NCBI RefSeq assembly: GCF_000315625.1
Contig: NW_005434648.1
Span: forward strand, 259,212-323,211
Direction: 5' to 3'
Origin: Guillardia theta CCMP2712
Taxonomy: Eukaryota; Cryptophyceae; Pyrenomonadales; Geminigeraceae
DNA: 64,000 nt
Shown: positions 11,501-21,792 of the stretch, in pieces
Numbering within the stretch: position 1 is the stretch's first letter
How the letters are laid out: every line of letters begins with the position of its first letter
Program-made: the position numbers and the translations under genes
Notes under the pieces: model-generated
The model's database searches: none
The model's input: the letters and a program-made list of their open reading frames with translations, nothing else
What the model was told of the DNA's origin: nothing

Positions 11501-14500
11501 GCTGTCCTCGGGTCATACACTCCGCCTCCTGGTTGAAAGTCAGTTTTGCTATGCACAATGGAACAGAGTTGAACCTGAATTTCCTAGATCGTTTGCTGTG
11601 ATGCTGAGCACGTCCAACGTATCAGCTCCAAGTACGAAAGTGGCTGGATCCCTTTGCGATACTGCAAGCAACCTCAGCAAGGACTATGAAATCTAGTCAT
11701 CAAGTGACAACCTGGTGGGCGATAAAGCCTGCTGAAATAAGGGTTGGCAATGTATTCTATGGAGTTTAATGCCAGGTTCACATCGGACAATGGGCCAAAC
11801 AATGAAATCTCGGAGCTGCCATATGAAGAAAGCGAGATTCGATCAAATTCAGTTTTGAGAGTAGTCCCAGTGACAGCATATGCGGCTGATCTACAGTAAC
11901 TTGAACCAGGACCAGCATAATGACATGCATGTCCATCAAGTTTTGGAATAGGATTTGGTGATATGATGATGGTGGTATTTTGCTGTGAAGGATCTGTGCT
12001 GGAAAAAAATGGCCCACACTTTCCACTTCCTCCTTGTAAGCAACCACACGGGGAGCCAAGGTTATATCTATCACAATCAGTGTCCACCGAGCAGACTTGC
12101 GATAGATCCACGCAACATCTGCACGTCACTCCGGGTATACATTGCTCAGGGATACTGTTTGAGCAGTCCTAGAGACAATGTAAGTCGTCTTTCTCAAAAC
12201 AAAGTAAGTTTTTTCAACCGTGTTTGTTTGACATGCAACACCAAATGTGAAGCTGTTTGGAGATGGAAAGTATGCCATGCCTCCACATGTCCTTGAGAAC
12301 AAGCATCATTTCATGTTTTTTTCACGGATGTCATGTTGTTTACCTATCGAGGGAGTTGATGGCCTTGGGAAGAGCATCTACAAACCCCTGACTTTGAAGA
12401 CTTCTATTCACATACAGGACAACACTCGATTCCACAGTTTCTTGGCAAACGCAACCTTGTTCTTTTCCTGTGGGGCAGGCTGCTTCTCCTAAATTTGAAT
12501 ATTCGCAGACCTGAGAATATGGCAAAACTATATCTGATACATGTGTTTGAAAACCATTGAGATATCCTGTGTTATCAAAATATGGAAACACTCTGCTCAA
12601 ATCATGACCATAGCGAAAAGAAGATACTGTGAGATAACTGTTCAAGCAAAGAAATCAGCAATCACAGCATGTCTGGAGATCAAGGGTTCAGCACCTTGTA
12701 GTATTTGTGCTTTCCAGCCACAAATTTCGAGTGTAATCCAATTTGAGACTACCATGCTTCACTGAAAGTGAAACTTGTATCTAAGGACAAGTCACTTGGA
12801 GGTAAAGTCCAGTGATTCGTTACTTGGTTGATGTATACAGAACTAGAAGAGTTGCTCATCCAATTCCTGCATCATGTTGTTAAGTGAATAATTCGAATTT
12901 CTTTCGTGAGTTACCTCAAAGCAAGATTTGAGGTTATTTTTTCATTAACGTCCACATCATGCACTGATACTGCTGACGCATTTCCCTGAGTATGAAACAT
13001 TAATGGTGTTTTAAACAAACATTTATGGTGTTTTAAACAAACATTGATCAAACTCGAATGACACTCACCTGCTGGCCTTCTTGCATAGACAACTCAGGTT
13101 GCAATAGCAAAAAATACGGAGCGTTGTTCACGGCAACAATCGTGATGCTGACATTGGAGGTGGACACTTTGGCAAAGCCATCATATGACGTGTACCCCTT
13201 TGAATAAGACCATGTCAGAAGGCTTTCACGAGATTGAGTGACTTGCAACCTGATCAGATGCAAAAATTTCAATCAATTCCAACTGTCCATTCGTTTGCGT
13301 GTTAAAGTATTTGACGGAGCTCGAGGACATCAAAGAGTTCACCCCCAAAGTGTACTTCAGAGACTGCACAATCAAATCACATCAAGAGATGAACATACAT
13401 GCGAGAAAACCTTGAGGGCATTATTTAGATCATTCAAGTTGGCCATCAGTCGCAAAGAGGACGAACTTTGGGAAATAATTTCGAGATTGGTTCTTGATGA
13501 CAAGCTGATTGTTCCTTTGTATGTCGACAATATTACGTCAAGTTGATGGCATTCGAAGTTTGATGAAGTACAAGTCTCATAGAGATCTGGGTCTGTCACT
13601 GACAAGCCCGTTATCATAAGTGAATTATCTGAACCTTCATAAACAAAAAATTGTCCGAAATTGCATTCGGGGAGCTGTGTAAATAGGTCAATACCGGGTC
13701 AACGCAGAAAATGACAAGTCTACACCTCACTTCCACCATTGCAAGCAGATGGTTGGCTGTACAACGACGACTTCATCTCTGGCGGATTGTCGATTGCCAA
13801 AATATTCAAAAACACTGGAAATGTCGAATTATCTGGAAGACTGATGTTCAAAACTTCATAAGGACGGATTTTTGAAGATGCGCTATTGTAATATTCAGAC
13901 TTCAACCGAAGAGAATTTTGATATTGATTCGGCTTATATTTTACATTCAGGATTGTCGAAGAGATTTCAGATAGCTTCCCACTGATTTCAAGTTTAAAAG
14001 GAGAAATATCATTCACTACGACAAACTGGGTGAGAACAATCATTGTCGGACAGCTTGTCGATGATGACAAGTAAGGTGCAATGTAGCTGCACAACGTATC
14101 TGACGAGAAACTGCAACTTTTTTGTACTTGAAATCCATCTACTGTCACGTTGCCCGATTCCTCGACCCATCCACACTTACTTGAAATGTTGTATACATCC
14201 AACACCCCGTAGTAGACGAGCAAGCTCAACGCATAAGAGCTAGAATCTGAACTTGCCTTCAAACCAATGCCAATCCCAGTCCAGGTATCCTCTAGAGCAT
14301 ATATCATGGGCAATTGAGCATTTGAATTGCAGGAAAGCGTATTTGGGTCTGTTGGACATCCTAATCTCTCTCCTGCAGGGACAACTATGACGGGATTCGG
14401 TGACTGATGCTTACAACCAACCGATTCTTGGGGTGAATCATAGCATTGATACAGAGTCTGTCCATTCCAAATAAGATCAGACGAGTACGACACTGATGAA

Positions 14501-14568
14501 ACAAGGATCTTCGATGGAGCGATCAATTGAAAGATCAAGATCCACAGGAGTAAGCTCCTTCTGACCAT
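5574..14568 (-). CDS. Giant cell-surface protein: cadherin-like repeats, Cys-rich module, polytopic C-terminus
   Basis: A large multi-exon gene. It starts at an ATG at 14568 with a signal peptide (LLLWILIFQLIA) and ends at 5574. Clear exons include 14568-13726, one starting at 13674, and the long ones covering about 11420-7911 and 7867-5574; the remaining joins are only approximate. The ectodomain has repeated cadherin-like linkers (AVNHPPKA, GVNDNPVI, AVDDRPLI, AVNNAPYF, AIDNPPEM) spaced with ITDPDS/VTDPDL/IYDVDS-type motifs, many N-glycosylation sequons and a PSI-like Cys-rich module (CSKCNAESGCGWCPGSC). Two hydrophobic helices follow (near 9000-9060 and 8770-8850), then a second Ser/Asn-rich extracytoplasmic stretch. 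The last 555 codons carry about six to seven membrane helices. I recognise no family for the C-terminal part. Adhesion, sensing or mechanotransduction is conceivable, but nothing in the sequence proves it. The frame change at the G-run near 7252 is more likely a splice junction than a frameshift. Confidence 0.75.
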
Positions 14569-15402
14569 CGCAGTATCTAAGAGCTAGCAGGTCGCTCGAC
14601 AAGCACAAATTTCAATACTGGAGCTCAACTCGATCATCGTGCTGTATGGAGCGACTGGACTATCATTCATGAGACTGGCTGTGAAGCGAGTCAGTACCAA
14701 GGGAAGGCGAGGCCTCAACAATCCTGCATGAGCAGCATTCTCAGCCTCAGCCTCCGGTCTCTCCCCCGATGCCGGCGACCCGATCCTGCATTGCGCGCCT
14801 CTTGGCACCCAAGGTTTCTCCAACCGTTACTCAGCGTTTCTACTGTTTGTAACGGCCGAGCCAAGTCTCGGAGCCGCTGAGCCCGGCCGCTTCATTGGGC
14901 CCGGGGGGGTGACTTGCAGCGGCGAGCAGGCCTTGGACCAAGTTGACTGAAGTTCCGATCCTGGACGGCGGCGGATGACATGCTGCGTTTACTGAACTTG
15001 CGGTAGTACCGTACGGGCCCCGCCTGCCAGTGGGTCGAAGCCTTGAAGCGGGCGCCGGGGCCCGCTCCGACCCGGGCCTCCGAGGCTCCGTCCACTCCTG
15101 CGTACACTCACGTTATTATTAGTGTGGGGAGGAGGGCCCGACAGCACGTGCCGCGGATGATCCGGGAGGAAGAGGAAGCGGGAGGAGAGGTGGGGGGTAG
15201 GGGAGAAGAGGAGGAGGAGAAGAGAAAGATCATGGGGGCCAGGGTGAGGTGGGAGGAGAGAAGTGGTAGAGAGGAGAGGAATGCCAAGAGTGGAGGGTTG
15301 AATGGCAGGATAATGGTTTGGGAGGCAATCTAAAGCTGAGTAGGATAACATTCGTTCCGATCGCTAACTTGCTTGTGTTTAAGGTATTCCTTCAGTGCTA
15401 AG
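14569..15402. repeat. Intergenic region with GC-rich block (about 14850-15110)
   Basis: Spacer between two divergently transcribed genes. The middle is a GC-rich block with GGGCCCGG and GTACCGTACGGGCCCC palindromes, resembling the blocks at 4140, 28100, 33515 and 55640. It is followed by a purine-rich stretch (15165-15300). Just before the La start, at about 15383-15394, a pyrimidine stretch ends in CAG and could be a 5'UTR intron acceptor. No gene is seen. Confidence 0.45.
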
Positions 15403-16920
15403 ATGGAACCTGCTCAAGGAGTGCCGGACCAAGCTGAACCGCTTGATCCAAAGATCAAGAAGCAAATCGAATTTTACTTCTGCGACTCTAACCTGCCCAA
15501 GGACAGATTTTTGTTGTCAAAGACGAAAGAGACACCCGAGGGATGGGTGAGCCTTGAGCTCATCGCCAGTTTCAAGAAGATGCGTGAACTAGGAGCGACC
15601 ACCTCGAAGCTTGCTGTGGCTGCTGCTGCATCGGACTTCTTGGAGGTGGATCAGGAAGTCACCAGGGTGCGCCGAACTACTCCACTGCCTGAAACGGACG
15701 TGACTATCCCACGATCTTTGCATGCCAAGGAATTCCCTGGAGACACGGGCATTGAACAGCTCGAGTCCTTCTTCTCTGGCTACGGAACCGTTCTGAGCGT
15801 TAGATTGCTCAAGGCGGACAAGAAAGCAAACGCTGATTCCGATACTGCTCCGATTTCAGCTTTCATTGAGTTTAGCAGCAAGGAAGAAGCTGAAGCAATC
15901 TGCCAGAAAGAAATCTCGTTTGCGAATGCAAAGCTTGAAATGGTCTCAAAGGAGGAGTACCTCAAGCAGAACCCTTCTGCCAGCAGTGAGAATGAGAAGG
16001 CGAAGGATGGAAAGAAAAAAGGCCACGATGGCAAGGGCGGTGATAAGAAAGAAAAGAGCGAGAAGAAAGAAGATACGTACAAAGCCTATCCCAAAGGAAT
16101 TTTCATCAAGATTGAAGGAATTGGAGAAGGAGCGACCCTGCATGACATCAAAGATACATTCAGCAAATACGGCAGTGTCAAGTTTGTTGAGTTCAAGGAG
16201 GTGACGCAAATCCATTCCATTTGTTTGCCGCTGGATTGAGTTTGCTTGTTTCAGGGTGATACTGAAGCTTGCATTCGCTTCGATACTCCAGATGACGTAA
16301 TTTGATTTCATCTTGAGCCTCCCTATCGGCAGCCCAATGCTTGTGATTTGATCCTTGTCTTTGTTTTACCAGGCCTCGGAGGCGGTCAGGGGAGAGAAGA
16401 ACGCAGGAACTGAGATATGTGGCTCTGCGATCACTGTATCTGCCATCACCGTACGAGTCACATGAATGATCTCGCAACCTGATGATTGTCCAGGGTGAGG
16501 AAGAAGACCAGAAGCTCGAGGAAATCAAGCAGAAGCAGGTAGGGGAGAGCTTAGCCGAATCTTCATACACGATGAGGGGAAAGGTTTTTACTGACGTCTG
16601 TCCTTCAGGTTGACAAAATGAATCGATTTGGAGATAAGGTATTCCTGATTCCTCCTTGTCTTAACCCTCTGACGCCTTTTTTCAGGGTGGTCGCGGTGGT
16701 CGCGGTGGTCGGGTAAGCTTCAGAGGTATATGTGCTAACGCCCTGCTTACTGGAAACTGCCAGGGCGGTCGAGGAAGAGGACGAGGGCGCGGAGGTGGAC
16801 GTGGGGTGATGCGAGCTTGATGTTGTTGTTCATGGCTGACGTCCATAGCAGGGTTCTCGAGAAAAGCGACAGCGCGAAGGCAGCGACGATGAGAACGAAA
16901 GGCCTACGAAGAAAGCTTGA
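15403..16920 (+). CDS. La protein (LARP3), RNA 3'-end chaperone
   Basis: Genuine La-type RNA-binding protein of 371 residues in eight exons: 15403-16200, 16255-16296, 16373-16435, 16494-16538, 16609-16638, 16686-16712, 16764-16805, 16852-16920. All introns are phase 0. The La motif is at about 10-85 (IKKQIEFYFCDSNLPKDRFL), an RRM at about 100-190, a Lys-rich linker, and a second RRM-like domain from YPKGIFIKIEGIG. The C-terminus is an RGG box (GGRGGRGGRGGRGRGRG) encoded largely by 27- and 42-nt exons, then a basic nuclear-type tail with PTKK. La binds the 3' oligo-U of RNA polymerase III transcripts in the nucleus. The ATG at 15403 is the first one followed by La-like sequence. An AATAAA lies at 17064. 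Confidence 0.95.
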
Positions 16921-17063
16921 AATAGGATGAAGCAACAGCACTGCAGAGAGCCTCCTGGATTGTATCTGGCGTCTTGTCACAAATGGTTGGACCGTAGAAG
17001 TTGACTGGTTTCTGCCACGTTCTTGTTCGGAGCCAAACCTTGTTTTGCATACAGAAGAACATG

Positions 17064-17069
17064 AATAAA
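17064..17069 (+). terminator. AATAAA polyadenylation signal, La gene
   Basis: Canonical AATAAA 144 bases past the La stop codon, in the short gap before the convergent aldo/keto reductase gene, which ends at 17093. Confidence 0.45.
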
Positions 17070-17092
17070 CGTGTAACTTTAATCGCAGAGCA

Positions 17093-18771
17093 TCATTGTA
17101 GTTGACGAAGTTTACTTGGTTTGGAAGATATTCTGTAGTTCTGGTCATCCACCACAGGAAGTAGGAAGTAGTGAGCTCTCACCTGAACGAGCTCCCGTGG
17201 AACCCTCTTCGCCGCAAGGTCCAGCACTTCAACTTCGCCTGGGGGCATTGACGTAAGTCATCACATGCTAGGTGACATCCTCGCAATCATACTCATGGTC
17301 AGGCGCCATCCGACAGCCCCGAGATTCTCCTCTGCCTATCGAGGAGCAGGAAGTCATGCCAACGGCATGTCAGCGAGTTCGTTTTCACTTGTTTCAGCGA
17401 CTTCGCCCCGGGGATTGGAATCGTGTCCTTGCACAGGCACCAATTGATCGCAACCTGGCAACAACAATGAGCCAAGTCGAAGAGACCCAGTTGCTCCTGA
17501 GCTGCTGCGGCCTCAAATCACCTGCGCGATTGTCTTGCCTCGCTGGTCTGCCACTTCTCGCAGGCACTGCTCGGTCTCATCGTCAGGCACCACAGGAGAG
17601 GATCCGCATGACCTCAAGCAGCGGCGCCACTTCCTCTACCCTCTCTCTGAAAACAAATCCCCGCGGGCCCTTGGGCAGGTCGTCCTTGCTCTGGTACCTG
17701 CCGGACAGGAGCCCGAGGCCCAGGGGACTGTATGCGATCATGGCGATGCCGAGCTCGTCGCATACCTGATGAAGCATCACCCCCCTTCCGAGTGAGACGG
17801 AGACAAACGTACTTCCTTCACCTCCTCCCCAACAGTCCTGCTCAAGAGAGAGTACTGGATTTGATTGGACGCCAGGGGGACACCTGACGCGTCGCCTCAG
17901 TCAGTCAAGTAAGGCAAGGGTGAAGGTACCGTTATCTTGGAGGAAGGCATGAATCTGAAGGTTGGACTCAGTCACAGGCAGCAACAGAGAGGGAGGGAGG
18001 GAACTTTTCTCAGCTGTTGAGGCCCGTAGTTGCTCACTCCGACAGCTCTACACCGCCCGGACTTGTAAAGGCTGACAAGACTCTCCCACAAGACACGCTG
18101 AAGGAAGAAACGTCAGCCTCGGCAGGGCAAGTTCCAAGTGCACCCTACTGCACACGTCCCACCTCCTGCCAGGGGAAGTAGTTTGCAGTGGACCAGTGGA
18201 TTTGTCCGATGTCGACCGGCCTCCTCAGGCGTTCGGCGCTCTCATCGCAAGCTTTCTCCATGCTGCTCACACCGTCACGCCTCACACACATCACAAGAGG
18301 CTGAAGGGAACGTTCCTGCCCACGGTCAGACGCCAGGGGTAGGAAGCGAACTTGGTCCCGATGTTGGGATACACTCCTCCGTTCTGCCTCGCATACTCCT
18401 CCATGAACTTCCCCAGGAGCTTTTCGCTGTGTTTGCTCGTCAGAAGGGAGAGTTGTTCACACTGGCACAACCTCTGCCCATTCAGCCTGCCTGTCCCGTA
18501 GGAATCTCCCGTGTCAAACAACCTGATCCCCTTGCTGTGCGGAGGATTCGGAGTGAGGGACGAGCAAGACATCGAAGCTCCTCTACCTGACGCACAGGTT
18601 GAACACTTGCTGAAGCTCGTCGTCCATCTCCTCGTTGTACCCCCACTGAGCGAGAATCACAAGGAAGGCCCCGATCATCGGAGCAGCACTCACCAACAGC
18701 TGGTTGCCCCAAGACCACGTTCCGATCCCCATCTCTGAAACCACCAAATCCCCGATCTGCAAACGATCCAT
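17093..18771 (-). CDS. Aldo/keto reductase
   Basis: Multi-exon gene for an NADPH-type aldo/keto reductase barrel. In order: SEMGIGTWSWGN, RLFDTGDSYGTG (Asp and Tyr of the catalytic tetrad), NIGTKFASYPWRL (Lys), VDIGQIHWS (His), then AVGVSNYGPQQLRK, LASNQIQYSLL, LGIAMIAYSPLGLGLLSG, VAINWCLCKD and IPGAKSLKQ. The last exons give ENLGAVGWRLT and a tail ending near 17093. It resembles the plastid-type aldo/keto reductases of plants and algae; substrate and location cannot be told. The start is uncertain: ATG 18771 precedes MDRLQIGDLVV, but an upstream exon (ATG near 18892, MSFLDGFFGKGKD) spliced to the CAG before IGDLVV is an alternative. Most introns are about 45-55 nt. Confidence 0.9.
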
Positions 18772-18899
18772 CAACAGAAATTCACCAAGCACCACTCCTG
18801 TCCTCTTGCCTTTCTCTCCTTACACATGGCTGCTCCTGGTTTCCCCTTCATGTTCTCCTCTTTGTCTTTCCCCTTTCCGAAGAACCCATCAAGAAAGCT

Positions 18900-19543
18900 C
18901 ATCCTCACCCCAACAACATTTGGAGCTTTGTTGGGTCGAGGAAGTGAGGGGGGAAGCAGAAATCCTGAGATTTCACGTCAGTACCTTCATGAACGAAGGT
19001 GATCAAAGTGGTAGATGATGATGACGACGACGGTGATGCGGAAGAGCGTTCATAGAGCTATCCGTGAATTCATGCCATGCTCTCTCGAGAGACAACAACT
19101 ACCCAAACCATGTTTCATCATCTCAAACTTGACAAGTTCATCTCAGCACGTGGACGATCTCACTGTCACATGTTCTGATCTATCTCAACATTGTCAGTTC
19201 ACCTTCTGTGCAGCTCAGCATCTTCACGCCAATGGCCAGCATGAGCGCCACACGCGCTCTAGACGCCACCATCGTTTAGATCCCACAGACCCCCACCCAC
19301 CCATCCCACTGTCAGACCTACCCTCACTTGCTCCATGGATTTGAGTAGAGAGACCCCTACTAGAATACAACCCCACCCCATCAGCGAGATGAACCTGGAG
19401 GAAGACTGCCCGACAATGTTGCAGGACCGCTCGGGCAGGTGATGGCGAGGAGCGAAACATGAGAAAGCGAGACGAGCATGGCACGAGAGGAGAGGGATGA
19501 CAAGGACAAGAGGACGCAGCCATGAACGCAGGGAGAGCAGAAG
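18900..19543 (+). promoter_or_regulatory. Intergenic, with CCCCACCC/CTACCC block upstream of the CLN3-like gene
   Basis: Spacer between divergent genes. A GATGATGACGACGACG tract lies near 19014-19033. At 19270-19385 there are several CCCACC, CTACCC and CCCCACCCC motifs, like those near other gene starts. A purine-rich 5' leader follows. No gene is seen. Confidence 0.3.
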
Positions 19544-21575
19544 ATGAGAAATCAAGGGAGGAAGAATGAGAACAGGTGGTCCTGCTCGAAGAGTTTCAAG
19601 CAAGTTTACGGTCAAGTGTCGACTGACATCTCCCTCACAGCCATCGCGTTTCTGCTCCTGGGCATCTCCAACAACGTCACCTTCTGCATCGTTCTTGCCA
19701 TAGCCAAGGATATTGAGAATGGTAAAAGGGCGAGCTAGTAGCATCCAAGAGGACTGACCATCATCGTAGGTGGCGTAGGAGTTGTCTTCCTCGCGTTGCA
19801 GGTCTACCTGATAGCTTTCCTTGATTTGCCATTTCCATGCTTGTAAGTAAGCTGCAGCTCCCTGCGTTGCTGATCAAGACCACGGGGCCAACATGGATGC
19901 ACTTGTTGGGTTATCGAACCCGAACGATCGTTCAAGCGACGGCAGCAAGCAGCGGACTCATGCTGATAGCCTTGTCCACCTTCGTCGAAGATGACATGAA
20001 GCGACTTGCCATCCAGCTCCTGGGTGTTTCCTTGTGCTCAGTACAGAATGCCGTCGGAGAGCCGTCCTACCTCGCACTCTCGTCGGTGTGCTTACGTCCT
20101 GCGAGTGCCCTGGCAGCTTGGAGTACGGGGACTGGGCTGGCGGGTCTGTTGGGTACGAGAGTGGAGGAGGCGCGGGACGAGTTGACGTGGCACAGGGTTT
20201 GCGTGGGTGATGCTGCTCAAGATGCTTAGCTTGTCGCTGCTGCGCGTCTGCCTCTTGAGTCTGGTGTTCCCAGCTCAGCTCCTTGTTTCCTTCTTCTTCA
20301 TCCTACCGTCACAGACACACGGTAACGGCAGACACGCGAGATGCCCTCTGTTGTTCTCTTCCTCTCCTTACTCCTTGTTGTTCTCTCCCTCCTTCCCACT
20401 TCCTTCATGTTCTCTCCCTTCTCCTTTACTCTCTTTGCCAGCAGGTTACGCCAGCGCTGAGATCGAAGAGAGTCAAACTCGCGATGAGACGGCTGCGGAG
20501 GTCAGCGAGACAACCCGGACGAGAAGGATGAGTGCGAGGATGAATCAGCGACTAACATTCTCATCTCCTCCCCCCGAGACAAGTACGTCCCATCATCTGA
20601 CTCCAAGGAGGCTTCCTCCCCTTCTCACTCACCACTAGCCCTGAAGAGAGTCTCTTGGTCTCCTCAGAGGATCTCGCTCCGACCAAGTTTCATCCCCTCC
20701 AACGCTTCAAGTTCGCCATGTCGCTCTGGAGATTCATGATCCCCTTGTTTCTGGTCTATCTCGCCGAGTACAACATGCAGGTGACTGCTCCGTGTGATGG
20801 CGCGATGACGAGCTATTGAGCTAAAGAAGCGTTCCCAGTCGGGAGCATGGAGTGCGATAGGTTTTCCTCTCGACGATGAGTCCGCCAGGAATCAATTTTA
20901 CAGGTGTGCCGTTGAGCTCTAGTTCGTCTCTCAGCACACAACAGGACGTCGAACATCATGTATCAATGCGGCGTCTTCGTCTCCCGGTCTTGCGGGCAAT
21001 TCTTCACCATCAACCTCTACGTGCTGTGGGTGGTTCCTCTCCTGCAGGCACACGAGCTCGCTGGACTTCCTCATCCTGCCTTCTAACTTGTCAACGACCA
21101 GTTTCTCCTCCTCGCATTCTTCATCGTCAACGCTCTCTTTGAGTTCTGGTGAGTCTTGGCGCCTGTCCGAGGAAGGTCACAGACCTGTCAAGGTACGATT
21201 GGTCCCTCCTCTCCATGTGCTTCGTTTCGGGCCTCTTCGGCGGGACCGTCTACTTCCATGGCTTCTCGCTCCTGTCAAAGACGACTGAGCATGGTCGGGG
21301 TGAGCTCGTTCCCTTCGCCGCCTGACGTGCCTGTGCAGCGAGGAAGGAGCTTGCGATGTCTTCAGTCTCCATGGCCTCTGACATCGGTGTCACGATCGCT
21401 GACTTCACGGGCATCCTCGTTCAGGTCAGTCACCCTCCAGACGCGATGGGAGTGATGAGTAGCAGGGCTGCATCTATCGCTTCCATGGCATCCCCGGCGC
21501 CACCTTCCAGTGTCTCTCGTCTCGATGACACAGGGCGAGGCAGCAGGAAAGGAGGCACTTGTTAAACTTCATTAG
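19544..21575 (+). CDS. CLN3: CLN3/battenin homologue, polytopic lysosomal-type membrane protein
   Basis: Homologue of the Batten disease protein CLN3, a membrane protein of lysosomes and endosomes. Supported exons: 19544-19721, 19770-19801, 19858-20152, one from 20196, then several covering 20700-21575. Conserved blocks are LLGISNNVTFCIVLAIAKDI (first helix), LPALLIKTTGPTWMHLLGYR, VQNAVGEPSYLALSSV, AWSTGTGLAGLLG, MSLWRFMIPLFLVYLAEY, NIMYQCGVFVSRSC, FVSGLFGGTVYFHGF and KELAMSSVSMASDIGVTIAD, in the same order as in animal CLN3. The cytosolic loop between about 20450 and 20690 is acidic/Ser-rich and its splicing is unresolved. The intron at 21048-21101 would have a GC donor. The gene ends with QGEAAGKEALVKLH. 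Its 3' end meets the minus-strand EF-hand gene. Confidence 0.92.
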
Positions 21576-21792
21576 CTGCTGTAAGTTACATTCTCTTCTC
21601 TCCACGGCTTCACGGTTGGCTGCCAAAAGCTGGAGGTGGTGTGGCGAAATGGAGGATTCTTGTCTGCACTCCGCTCGACGACGTGCCCTGCAGCTCCACC
21701 TCTCACGAGCAGCCGCAAACAACATGAAATCAACGACTCACCTGGCTCCCCCTCGCACTCTGACCCTCCGAGCTCGCCGTCCTGCCACGTCA

